From Helianthus annuus (Eukaryota > Streptophyta > Magnoliopsida > Asterales > Asteraceae), in the NCBI RefSeq assembly GCF_002127325.2, contig NC_035438.2, forward strand, positions 90,825,948 to 90,889,947: a stretch of DNA of 64,000 nt, given 5' to 3'. A program made the position numbers and the translations under genes. Below, piece after piece: positions 44,735 through 55,733 of the stretch; position 1 is the stretch's first letter; each line of letters begins with the position of its first letter. The notes beneath the pieces were generated by a model. That model was not told the origin of the DNA, did no database searches, and saw nothing but the letters and a program-made list of their open reading frames with translations.

Positions 44735-47700
44735 TGTGACAACCCTCACTAAACCAGGTAACCGTACGATTTAATTAATAATTAATTGCTGCTTAATTAC
44801 TGTGCTTAATTGAAATTGCTGACAAACTGCTACTTGATTTCTAGTACTTGTATATTCCTGCATCATACTTTGATTTCCGTCACTACATTATTTACAAGTT
44901 GAACCTTAGTGACAAACATGATGCACTAAAGCACAGTAGCATTAGAACGGATAACCTATTGAACATGCTGATAAAGCCAGCATCAGGCAGACACTGCCTC
45001 TAAGGGCCTGTATGAGCCAGAAATATTTTACTACACCCATAATGAGTGTAGGGATACAAGGGTTGTAGAACTGTGTCTCTAGGAATAAGATATAATGACT
45101 GGATGTGCCTAAAACGTACTCTAAGCACAAGCCACAACACTTTTATTAACATACTAGCTTCTGGCTAACTAATAAAGTGCCAAAACATGAGGAAAATATT
45201 CCTGACACTTTGCAGAATGAGTGTGTCACTAAAAATATTATTTACGACACTTTAAAGCTTATTTAAGCACTTTAACGGATTTCTATCCAACCGAACAACC
45301 GGATTATACCCGAAACATAAAAATATTGACAATAATATTATTGGTCTTTTTCTGAGCCAGTTAGGGTCCCTGAATACCCTAACACCCGCGTTAAAGCACA
45401 ACATGTGACTAACCGAGTTAACCCTAAATCTAACTTGGTTTAAAGTAACTAAACACTAACCATTTGATTGAAATCGAACTAGACCCCCCCCCCTCTCATG
45501 TAATCGGCCCAACTAGAGGGGAACACAAGAGTACAAGACTTGATTATTATATTGGTTGTGCTTAAAATCTAGAGAACATATGATCCAAGGGTGAATCACC
45601 TCAATTTTATCTATAAGTACCTAGCTTAAACACAAGAGATCCACACTTCAGATTTCACCAAAACTCTCTCTCGCTTGCCCTCTCTAGCTCACGGCCGAAC
45701 ACCCCTCTTGCCATCCATCCATTTTCGACTTCCACTCTCCACATTCCAAGCACATACAAGTCTTTCGGGTCACGCATTAGGAGCCTTGGAGCAAACGGAA
45801 GTGGAAGGACCTCGTTATCTTGCTTTTATCCACCACCTTTTCGCCTAGATTCTTCCCTAGCCCCGAGCTAGAGGTATAACACTTAAAACTCATACTCGGA
45901 TCATTCTAAGATGGTTAATAAGAATTGTAACGGTTAAAACTCAGAAACTTGCATTTTGAATCTTTAAAGTCTACTAAAACATGAATATAGTTGGTTAAAA
46001 GCTTAATACTTGTGTAAAAGTTGTAGTACTTGGAAGTGATGATTATTTAGGCCCGATCTACGTTGTGGTAGCTCGGATCATCGTTTAACCCGACTTTGTT
46101 AAGATCATAGATCTTGACATAAGCTTGTTTCTATCGGTACAAGGGTTAAAAGGTGAAACTCTACCACACGAGAAACATGAACTTGTGTAAAAGTATTTCT
46201 ACTTGCAAAATAGTGTTTAAAACTAGCGGATCTACGTATCTGCAAGTGGTATTTTCAAAGGACCAAGTGTCGAGAAAATCATGTTTTCTAAAAATCGGAT
46301 AACACACTAACAAGCATGATTTTTTTTACAAACCACAAGTGTATAAACACTTGTGAAATGAAAAGTTTCGACAAAATAACGATCTTTGTAAAAGTTGACA
46401 AGAAGATGTAAAGATAGATTTATTCTAAAAACAAGGTTTTTACGATATTAAGTTACTTTACACATAGATCCACAAACTATAACGGGATCTACACTATAGT
46501 TATCGGAAAAACTACAAGTTCATGCGATTATACGATTTACATACTTGTCGACTAGTTTGATGTGTCGGAAATTGATTGGTTGATTTAAAGAAGTGTTGAA
46601 ATGATTTTGTAAAAGAAAATGATACGCTTGAAAGCGTGGCCACCTCCAGTTACAGGGGAAACTCTGGCGAAATTTTTCTAAAAATATAACACTTAGAATT
46701 ATTTACAAGTGTTAGAATTATTTTTGATATGTTTTCAAAATATATTTCGCCACGACTTTATTTACAAATATTCGGAGGTGGGATTTTCACAAAACTAAAC
46801 GTGACAAATATATATTCGGTAAATATATTTTCACAACACTGTTTATGATTATTTTGTGAAAATACACAAATATTATTTTTAGGGTAAAAATAATATTTAC
46901 AAACGTTGACGAATCCAAAATAATACGAACGCTTTCACGATAAACATATAAGTTACAACGGTAATTATTATTACCACACGATTACTAAAACGTAACTTAC
47001 GCATTATACGGAAATGATTATGAACGTATATTTTATCAATGTATTATTTTTGGGAAAAATTATGTGAAATGGAAATATAATATTTTTGAGAAAAATATTT
47101 ATATTTGGAATGAAGATATATTAAGTGAGACTTAATATTATAAGTTGAACGCACATGTATTAAATCCCCCATCCTTGGGAAGGAGATTAACTACCAAGCA
47201 CATGCAAAATATAAACACGGAATAGTTGTCTAACTATTTCCCAAAAAAGCTAAACTATAAAGCTAAGGCACGGCCATCCGTCTAATAGAATTAGTACATG
47301 TAGGTCGTCGCACAGCTGACATTCGGAGTACTTGGTAGAGACGCACTGACTGTGAGTTCATGTCCCCCTTTTCTCTTAACTGTTTTCAGTTTTCTAAACT
47401 GCGGGGGTGAAATACATGTTACAATGTTTATGATTACTTTATACATGGTATGGTTAGCGTAAGGAGGGTTACTTTTAGATCATGTGAATGGGTAGGCGGA
47501 AACTTGAGGTCATTAATCCTCAGGGTAGGACCGAGGGGCAGGAGCGATAGATCTATTTGGGTGTAGCGAGCCCAGTCCCAGGCCCAGCATAACGGACCTC
47601 GGGATGACTTTGTACCCGACGCATAAATCTGCTAGGTTTGAGCCTTCCTACTTGCATTTCACACATATCAATGGCCTTGCAAACCATTGGTGATCTCTTT

Positions 47701-48137
47701 TTCCTTATTTGCTACATACCAGGATTTTTGATAAATACAAAGGTTTATTTACTCACTTACACATGAACTCGCTCAACATTATTGTTGATTTTTCAACTTA
47801 CATGTATTTCAGGGAATTAAAAGATCTGGCACGGTATGGCACGTTTTCCCGCTGCACTAGTTTCCAAGATCATCCGGGGTTTAGGGAATGTGACTCTTTC
47901 CTGGACAAGTCACAGTCCTTAAACTGTGTTTATGTTATGTTTAAGTAGTTTTGTTTGGGAAACAATGTTATGGTTATTAGAGTGTTGTTCCGATTAAACA
48001 ATGATACTATGTTTGGTTTTAAAATTTAATGGATGATCCTTGCATGTTTTTAATTCATATAGCTTTGTTATGATTAAGCTATGGTATTAAGAAGTCACAC
48101 CAAATTAACCACGCTTTCGCAAAGCCAGGGTGTGACA
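44735..48137 (+). mobile_element. Solo LTR of a gypsy element (3403 bp)
   Basis: TGTGACAACCCTC to AGGGTGTGACA, flanked by CCTAA (44730-44734) and GCTAA (48138-48142), a 5-bp duplication with one mismatch. There is no primer site, polypurine tract or coding region inside. A TATA-like box at 45611-45620, followed by a CT-rich 5'UTR-like stretch near 45663-45690, suggests plus orientation. All short ORFs within it are unsupported. Confidence 0.75.
45611..45620 (+). promoter_or_regulatory. TATA-like box of the solo LTR
   Basis: CTATAAGTAC about 50 bases before a CT-rich, 5'UTR-like segment. Confidence 0.4.
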
Positions 48138-48761
48138 GCTAATTCGTTCACTAACCAAGTCTAGTTGAAAATAAGTGATAAGATAGTTCAAAGATATTGT
48201 TCTTCACTCCCAAGTGCCTCTCATATACTCCCATGTTCGTTTCTAGCATATTGTAACCGAAAAACCAATGATACCTCTCCATAAATCCTCTTCAAATGGC
48301 TAATAAATGAGTAGGTTACATTTTGAGATCAGTCGGCGCCGTAAGCTACGGCGCCTGCCGTAGCTTACGGCAGTCATGATGCTGAAATCAGCATAGGGTG
48401 CCGTAACCTACGGCCCTCAGCCGTAGGTTACGGCTCTGAGTGGTTCTTTACGGCAAGGAGCTCCTGTCTTACGGTGATGAAATTTGGACATGTTGGAGCC
48501 GTAACCTACGGCCAGAGCCGTAGGTTACGGTGCTGTATGTTATGTTTTTTCTTGTTTCTTTCATTACAAGTTGAATCAATAATTCCTGTTTACACCATCA
48601 TCTAGCATCCATCCAAGCTCCATAATATCCATCTTTTATGCACTTTAACACCTGCAAAATCAAACATAGAGTGGTTACCAAGTTCAAGCAATTAATTGAA
48701 TAAAGCATGGAATGTGCGTACATTTAGACCTTTTAAGGGTTGTCCTACGGACCACCCGTCA

Positions 48762-48766
48762 GCCCT
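48762..48766 (+). other. Target-site duplication GCCCT, right
   Basis: Matches 23936-23940. The host copia frame (ALTLENVNYVPEL) resumes here. Confidence 0.9.
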
Positions 48767-51700
48767 CACGTTGGAAAATGTCAACTATGTTCCAGAATTA
48801 TGCAACAATCTCATGAGTGTATCACAAGTCTGTGATAAAGGAATATCAGTGCTTTTCAACGACATGGAATGCTTGTTTCTCAAGCCTGAATATGTCGTAC
48901 CTGCAGAAATGATCATGCTCACTGCTCCAAGATAAAACAACACATACGTGCTCAACATGAAAAATGCCAAGACAAATGATAACCTGACCTGTTTGATCTC
49001 AAAGGCTTCAGAATCGGAGTCACTACTTTGGCACAGGCGATTGGGGCATGTAAATTTCAAAAATATGAACAAAATCTCTAAGTTAAACTTAGTAAGTGGA
49101 CTTCCGATAAAAGAATTTCCTTTTTCTGAAAAATGTATAGCATGCGCCCAAGGAAAGCAACACAAGAAATCGCACAAGTCCAAAGTAGTGAACAAGATTA
49201 CTGCGCCTCTCCAGTTGATGCATATGGATCTTTTTGGTCCAATAAGTGTTAAAAGTCTTGCTGAAAGTTCTTACTGTTTGGTGATTACAGATGATTTCTC
49301 TCGTTTTTCATGGGTATATTTTCATGAAGCAAAGTGTGAGACAGCTGATATTCTCAAGTCATTCATTCCCTTGATTGAAAACGTGAGCAGATTAAAAGTG
49401 AAGTCGATCAGAAGTGATAATGGTTCCGAATTCAAAAATCAAACCTTCATATCCTTCTGTGCAGAAAAGGGAATTCATCTTCAATACAGTGCAGCCAGAA
49501 CTACTCAACAAAATGGAGTTGTTGAACGTAAGAACAGAACGTTGATCGAGGTCGCGAGAACCATGCTGGTGGATTCAAAGCTTCCGATCATCTTTTGGGC
49601 AGAAGCAGTAAATACAGCATGCTACGTTCTGAACAGGGTTCTCATTGTAAAACCACACGGAAAAATGGCATATGAACTTCTCTTCAAAAGGAAGCCGCTC
49701 ATTGACTTCTTCAGACCATTTAAATGTTCGTGCACTCTTCTAGACACTCAAGAAAATCTCATCAAGTTCGAAGCAGTGGCCGATATCTGCTACTTCATGG
49801 GATATTCATCTACGTAGAAAGCCTACAGAGTCTACAACAGAAGAATGAAGATGGTGATTGAATCGTATTACGTTGATTTTCAAGAAGGAAACTACACTAA
49901 CACTGGAAGTACTCCCGATTGGTTTTATGATGTGGGTGTAATTTTCAACACCTTTGAAATTCCAGAAGATACTCCAGAGGCAGAACCTGTTGAAGTTGCT
50001 CAAGTTGAACCTCTGTTTGATTCCTCAGATATTGGTGTAACTCCGTTCACTACCCGTTTCTCTCCATTCTCTGTTGATCCACTCCTCTCTATGGATGAAG
50101 TAACTGGTAACACTTTGCCTGAAAACACCCCTGAAAACGGTGCTTCTTCTTCACAGGCTAATGTGGATGAACCAACTCAAGAAGATGATCCTCCTGTAAT
50201 CTACGTCGACGAACACTTCACCAATCTTCCGCAGCAGATTGAGTCTCACGCAAATGCAGGATATAAAACAAATCGCAATTATCCTCTTGAAAATGTAATA
50301 GGTGCAGTAGAAGAAGATGTACGTACTCATGGTCAATCATCAAGCATCAACAAAGGTCTTTATGTAGCTTTTCTTTCACAATCCATGCCACGTGACATCG
50401 AAGAAGCCATTCAAGACTCCAGTTGGGTTCAGGCCATGCAGGAAGAATTATCTCAATTTCTCAAACTCAAAGTTTGGGAGTTAGTAGATCTACCTGAAGG
50501 AAAGTTTCCAATTGGAACAAAATGGGTCTTTCGTAACAAGATGGATGATCGTGGAGTAGTAATCAAGAACAAGGCTAGATTGGTGGTGCAAGGTTTTCGT
50601 CAGGAGGAAGGAATTGATTATGAAGAATTTTCGCTCCAGTTGCAAGATTGGAAGCAATTAGAATATTCCTGGCGTATGCATCATACAAAAATTTCAAAGT
50701 TTTTCAGATGGATGTAAGAGTGCCTTTCTCTACGGGAAGGTAAAGGAAGAAGTCTACGTATGTCAGCCACTAGGTTTCGAAGATCCTCATTTTCCAGGTC
50801 GATACTACAAGTTGGACAAAGCTCTCTATGGTCTTCACCAAGCTCCACGTGCTTGGTACGAGACTTTGTCAACCTATATGTTGAAGTGTGGATACACCAG
50901 AGGAACGATTGACATGACCCTCTTCACCAAACCAATGGAGAAGATGTAATGCTGGTTCAGATTTACGTAGACGATATCATTTTCGGGTCAACTAATGAGG
51001 AGCTGTGTAGAGAATTCGAGACCGTCATGAAGGCAAAGATCGAAATGAGCATGATGGGAGAGCTCACGTTCTTCTTAGGGCTAGAAGTAAAGCAAAAGGA
51101 GGACAGCATTCTCATTCATCAGGCTAAGTACATTCGGGATATTCTCACAAAGTACAACATGAACGATTGTAAAGTTGCTAGCACCCCGTTCGCCTCTCAG
51201 ACGGAGCTTACTCTAGATCCTCAAGGAAAACCAGTGAACAAGTCCTTTTATCGCTCGATGATCGGTTCTCTGATCTACTTAACGGCTATCAGGCCTGAGA
51301 TTATGTGGGCTGTCTGTCTCTGTGCTCGCTTTCAGACAAATCCCAAAGAATCACATGAAACTGCTGTGAAGCGCATCTTCCGCTATCTTAAAGGAACTCC
51401 GAAACTAGGTCTTTCGTATCCTAAAGATAGTAATTTTGATCTTATTGCTTATTCTGACAGTGATCATGCAGGTTGTAAAGTAGATCGCAGGTCTGTATCA
51501 AGAGGATGTCAATTCTTGGGAAATCGTCTAATCTCATGGCAAAGCAAGAAACAGACAACTGTGTCCACGTCCACCGCTCAAGCAGAGTACACCGCGGCCT
51601 ACAGTTGCTGTTCGCAAGTTCTCTGGATACAAAATCAGTTGTTGGATTACGGAATCAACATCATGAAGACTCCGATATTCATCGACAATGAGGCATGTCT

Positions 51701-51917
51701 GGGAATTGTGAAGAATCCCATCCACCACTCCAGAACAAAGCACATCGAAATTCGAATTCACGCAATTCGAGATGCTTATGAGAAAGCATACATTCAAGTG
51801 GTGCCAGTGAATACAACACAGCAGCTGGCCGACATTTTCATGAAAGCCTTTGATAAAACCCGATTCAAGCAGTTGGTAACCTGGTTGGAAATGGTTAATT
51901 TCCTTGAATGGAAATGA
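48762..51917 (+). pseudogene. Copia-1 pol (end of protease, integrase, RT, RNase H), broken
   Basis: After LENVNYVPELCNNLMSVSQV comes a TAA near 48933, then the integrase zinc finger (LLWHRRLGHVNF...KCIACAQGK), the core (HMDLFGPI, IRSDNGSEFKN, NGVVERKNRT), a stop at 49816, and a linker rich in acidic residues. The reverse transcriptase is broken by frameshifts near 50635 and 50717 and again near 50947, but the [13 protein letters not shown] catalytic motif is intact. RNase H runs to 51917 (AYSDSDHAGC, STAQAEYTAA, FIDNEACLGIVKNP). The remains are clearly SIRE-like but not functional. Confidence 0.9.
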
Positions 51918-54334
51918 ATCTTGTTGTCCAAAATCGTCCGTACATACTCTATAAAAAAAACGTTTGTTAAAAGTAAAACAAGTATCGTAAAACGTTGCCC
52001 GCCAAAAAGATTTTCTGAATTTTTAAAATTTCATTTTCGGGCAATGGACTTTCGAAAATAAAGATTTTTGGGGGGATATTCTAGAAAATCCAAAATTAGA
52101 TGCTTGTGTCTGACTCCTGTTAGAGGAAATGATAGAAAATTGCTTACACTTTGTCATTTCTTGAAACACTGAAAACAAAAAGAAATCGGGGTACCAAGCA
52201 ATGACGTGTCGGTAGATTCAGCAACACCGACGAGTAAACTGCTGTTAGGGAGCAAAACATAACATCTACACAAGGATTCTGGCTTTTCTCAGGCATTACG
52301 CATCTTGTGGGTAACACGTTGCGGCATATGGCTTAATGGTCTTAAATCTTGCGTTGAAAGATTGCCAAAGTCTGAGATTTCGGGTCTTTATATTGGAATT
52401 TCATTCGGGGATATCATAGTTGTTCTTCTGCTGCATCCAGATACATGCTGACCTAGACGCTATGATATCTTTTCAAGAAAAGAGCCCAAAGATGGCCAAA
52501 TCCCAAAACTGAAGAAGCTTTCATAGAAAGTTATTCAAATGCGTAAAAATGCACAAATCATACCAAAAATGGTATCTGTCTCCGCCCTCGGTAGTTTTCG
52601 GGATCTCTGCTGTACGAAAGTACTGACCTGATCCCCACTCTATCGTTGAAAGTCAAAACGAATGAATCCAATATACTCACGTGTTATGATGAATCTTTGT
52701 GCATACCTTGATCGCAGGGGTATGTCCTGATGTGGGACTCACGGGCATAATGATTCTATTCTCAATAGCTTGTGTGGGGGCCATAGAAGTCTTGTCAATA
52801 TTACCGAAAACATGATAAAAGTGCTCGCCGAAGGCATGTTGAAAGAAGGATGCATGGATTTAAGCGGACAAACATACAGGCAGTTTTTCTTGTGCCTTGA
52901 TTCGCTAATAATAATAAATAAGAAATTGGCAAGTGTTGGCGATATGATCTTCTGCAGGTAAGTCGACGAGCGTTGAAAGTATCAAGAAAATCAGCTTCAA
53001 ATGGAACCTCCCAGAGTTGAAAATTCGAAGTTCGGAGTCAAAATGGCCCAAATTTTCTCAAATTTGTGAATATTACATAATTTATGATGCTTTAAACAAA
53101 ACTGGGCACGTTTTTCGAGAAAGTTTGAAATTTACGAGCGAAAATAACTTATTTTTGAAATTGTTTTGAAAACAATATGTGGCGGCGAAATTAAGATACC
53201 AGCGAAATTGTTTATTTCGCTGGTTATCTAAAATCTCTTATAAATATCTCTTAACCGTCATTGTTTAAAATTTTTCAAAACTATTTCTTCATCCTTCTCT
53301 CTAATCCTCGAACAAACTCTCAAATCTTTCACTAGATTCAATTTTGTTCAAAGATCTTCAGGTAATCTATAAGTTAATCATCTATTACAACCTCGGCATT
53401 CATCAGTTGATGTCTTCGATCATCGATTCAATGTTTGAATTTTGTGTTTGGTTCTTCACTTTAAATTTAAACTTCATGTCCATGAATCAGTTGTATTTAG
53501 GGTATATTGCACATAGTTAACCTGATATATCTATGTTTTTAAATGCTCGTTCTTGCTTAGCCTTGTCTGATATCGGTATTGATCATTGGGTGAAATCAGG
53601 AAGGGTTTTAGAGGGGTTTAGTAAGAAAAAGATAATGCCAGCGAAATTACGATGAATGTGGCGAAGTCGGCGATTTTATCATGAATCAGGGAATTTCAAA
53701 AGTCTCAAACGCGAGTTCGAGCAACCGGCAAAATAATTTATTTCGCCGGTAAGTTGGCCTAGACTAATGTCTTCGCTGATGAACGAGTTATGTAACAAAC
53801 CCCTGTCTTCGCCAGAGATAATCTGCGAAATTGATCTCACTTGTTTATTGCCGGCGAAAACATTAAACTGAACTCTCATGATCATTACCGGCGAAATCAC
53901 TTGAAACCAGCTTCTGTAACCGGCGAAGATGTCTTCAGCAAAACTGGTCAGTATCCTTAACTGTTGCCGGCGAAATCATCCTTGATCCGACATTGTCGCC
54001 GGCGAAATAGCTTAATTTCGATAACCATTATCAACGAAGACAACCTTTTGGGTTGCCAGCGAATTTAACTTTTATTTTTTTTTAAATATTGTAAATACCT
54101 AATTTGACTTTTAATTATAACCTATTTTTTAAAAATATTTTCTAATTTGAGTTTTCTTTTATAATATGTAAATATTTTGTAAATATCGTTTTCTAAAATC
54201 TCAATATCTTTTAGTTTATCTAAAATTCTTGTAAATAATTTCTAAAATACAATTTAAAATCTTTATATCTGTAAATACTATACCTTTATCTCGAAAGTAT
54301 TCTAACTTGCCTCGTTTCTCGCGTCCAAAACAGG
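51918..54334 (+). other. Noncoding region between pol and the extra ORF of copia-1
   Basis: 2.4 kb with no supported ORF. A purine tract (G run at 52070-52075) follows pol closely. Paired stem-loops lie at 52410-52630. From 53170 to 54065 it carries more than a dozen GCGAAATT motifs like those in the leader, including hairpin-like pairs such as GCGAAATTG...ATTTCGCTGG near 53200. 54065-54300 is A/T-rich. Confidence 0.7.
52410..52630 (+). other. Paired stem-loops in copia-1 3' region
   Basis: Stem GATATCATAG (52410-52419) pairs perfectly with CTATGATATC (52460-52469) around a loop starting TGCTGCATCC and ending GCTGACCTA. A second, weaker stem GGGATC (52600-52605 region) with GATCCC encloses TGCTGTACGAAAG...TGACCTG (52608-52630). 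The same loop core occurs twice in copia-2. Confidence 0.6.
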
Positions 54335-55315
54335 ATGGTGAAGAATATTGAGTGGGATAAGACGTTGAAGCACAATCAGAGTATCAATCTCGAGCAAGTA
54401 CCACAGGATTTCCAGGACGCGGCACGATGGGTAAGGTCAAGCAGGATTGGCTACGCGGTTGAAACAGAAGTTTGCGTTTACCGAATCCATATTCAAGACT
54501 TCTGGGAAACTGCAAAACCCGAAACTATCGACAATGCCAGAGGGATATCTGCAACCGTCCGCAACAAAAAGATAGTTGTAACGGAAGAAAGGATTCGCAA
54601 GGTTTTGAAGCTGAAAGATAACGCACAAGATCCGATCAGCTTGAGCAAGGACGATATTTTGGATGGTTTTCGTGGCATGGGATACACAGGAGACTTCAGA
54701 CAAAAGAAAGAGATCAAAAGAAATGGGCTCACAAGAAATTGGAGATTCATAGTTCACGTAATTGCCATGAGCTTAGCTCATCGTAAGGGTGGTTTTGATT
54801 TCCTGAACCTGGAGTGGTCGGCAGCAATGTTGAACTTGTGCTTGAATCAAAAGTTCAACCTCTCAGGTTTAATCTTCAATTATATGCTCGAGAATGTAAG
54901 AGGGCCGACTTGGGCGATGTATCCCAGATTCATCCAGATGCTGATCAACGATCAATATGAAAATCCGCCAAATGATGGAAACCTCTACACCTTTCATGTG
55001 CCCACAAGTCGTCAGTTCACAGAGATTAAAACAAATGAATGGGTAATGTTACATGACTGGATGTATGCAGCAGAGAGACTGCCGTTGGTCAAGGAAGCTT
55101 ACAGAAAGTACAGAGAAGCACTTCGAGCAAAGCAACAAAGAATTGCAGAAGCTGAAGTAGAGGCTGCAGAAAAAGAAGAACGGTCGAAAGGTAAAAGAAA
55201 AGGAAAGCAAGCAGCTGACGATGAGCCTCCAAAGAAGAAGAAATCCTCTGAAAACCCAGAAAGACTTATGGGTGCAAGCTTCAGAGCTACTGAATCTGTT
55301 GGACCGTTGTTTTGA
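54335..55315 (+). CDS. Extra 3' ORF of copia-1 (SIRE 'env-like' position), truncated by copia-2
   Basis: ATG at 54335, directly after AAAACAG, a 3'-splice-like context. It encodes 326 residues, of which the last few (after about residue 320) come from the copia-2 LTR inserted at 55297; the natural 3' end is elsewhere. The N-terminal region includes ARWVRSSRIGYAVET and KKIVVTEERIRKVLKL, then FIVHVIAMSLAHRKGG, LNQKFNLSGLIFNYML and MYPRFIQMLIND. The C-terminus is a Lys/Glu/Ala-rich coiled coil ending in basic runs (KGKRKGKQ, KKKKSS). It resembles extra ORFs I associate with Asteraceae copia elements. There is no signal peptide or clear membrane helix, so 'envelope' is only a positional label. 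Uninterrupted up to the insertion, unlike the broken gag-pol. Confidence 0.7.
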   Translation: MVKNIEWDKTLKHNQSINLEQVPQDFQDAARWVRSSRIGYAVETEVCVYRIHIQDFWETAKPETIDNARGISATVRNKKIVVTEERIRKVLKLKDNAQDPISLSKDDILDGFRGMGYTGDFRQKKEIKRNGLTRNWRFIVHVIAMSLAHRKGGFDFLNLEWSAAMLNLCLNQKFNLSGLIFNYMLENVRGPTWAMYPRFIQMLINDQYENPPNDGNLYTFHVPTSRQFTEIKTNEWVMLHDWMYAAERLPLVKEAYRKYREALRAKQQRIAEAEVEAAEKEERSKGKRKGKQAADDEPPKKKKSSENPERLMGASFRATESVGPLF

Positions 55316-55720
55316 CCCGAAAAGTCAGCCGAGATAGTTCATCATCACATATAAAGGCGGAATCAGTATATATGACGTTACAACAGCTTGTTCTTTCAAT
55401 TCCACTGCTTTTATAGCTTTCTAAGTAAATTTTGACAGAGTTTCGCTCCAGAGCACACACACGACTACTAGATCCGCTCATAATGACATCCTATTTATAG
55501 GCAACTATGGTTCGCTCATATGGACAACCATATGAGCGGACCTACATCAATGCACTATAAGCGAACCATCTAAGCACCTATGAGCGGACCTATATACTAC
55601 TTGTACATAAAAGCGGACCTACCTCTAAAATACATAATTTGACATTTAAGACCCTCTGTTTACCTATTTTGACCTAAGACTTCACGTAGACGTAGTCAAC
55701 AGACATTTCATGCATCAACA
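55297..55720 (-). repeat. 3' LTR of copia-2 (424 bp)
   Basis: TGTTGGACCG to GCATCAACA, followed by the polypurine tract. The visible start of the other LTR at 63969 matches except for one base. GCGGACCTA-type motifs lie at about 55511-55620, directly upstream of the TATA box. Confidence 0.9.
55492..55500 (-). promoter_or_regulatory. TATA box of copia-2 LTR
   Basis: Minus-strand CTATAAATA, about 10-120 bases downstream of the GCGGACC motif cluster. Confidence 0.65.
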
Positions 55721-55733
55721 GACTCCCCCTTGG
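55721..55733 (-). other. Polypurine tract of copia-2
   Basis: Minus-strand CCAAGGGGGAGTC abuts the 3' LTR. Further AGGGGGAGTCT copies lie at about 55868-55879 and 55886-55896, and one (AGGGGGAGAT, 57311-57320) follows pol. Confidence 0.75.

Larger units (their letters stand above)
23941..48761. mobile_element. Palindromic composite insertion of a small tRNA-Asp-primed LTR element
   Basis: Order: LTR1 (+, 23941-25235), internal-1, LTR2 (+, 26826-28115), internal-2 (28116-30931), partial LTR3 (+), symmetry centre near 31265, partial LTR3 (-) to 31598, internal-2 inverted (31599-34336 and 44009-44063), terminal LTR (-, 44064-48761). Gypsy-2 and a solo LTR are nested in the right arm. Both outer ends are U3 ends (TGACGG... 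and ...CCCGTCA), and the target duplication GCCCT flanks the whole. Subtracting the nested insertions and their duplications, the right arm is about 4.4 kb, like the left arm from LTR2 to the centre. Confidence 0.85.
44064..48761 (-). repeat. Right terminal LTR of composite, interrupted by a solo LTR
   Basis: An inverted LTR from TGACGTCATG (44064) to CACCCGTCA (48761). Without the nested solo LTR and its duplication it is about 1290 bp. Its U3 end is of the LTR3 type, not the LTR1/LTR2 type. The GCCCT duplication follows immediately. Confidence 0.9.
19364..55296 (+). mobile_element. Copia-1, SIRE-like Ty1/copia with an extra 3' ORF
   Basis: A plus-strand element with 5' LTR 19364-19762, iMet primer site, long leader, gag (20525-23698), protease, then pol resuming at 48762 after a 24.8-kb insertion, a 3' noncoding region and an extra ORF at 54335. 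It is cut at 55297 by copia-2 and its 3' LTR lies beyond the window. The 5 bases before the LTR are ATATT; the matching target duplication cannot be seen. The [11 protein letters not shown] motif, long gag and extra 3' ORF suggest the SIRE/Maximus lineage. Confidence 0.85.

Noticed and set aside
47709..47948. 79-codon ORF in the solo LTR
   Set aside because: Isolated, no domain, inside LTR sequence; expected by chance.
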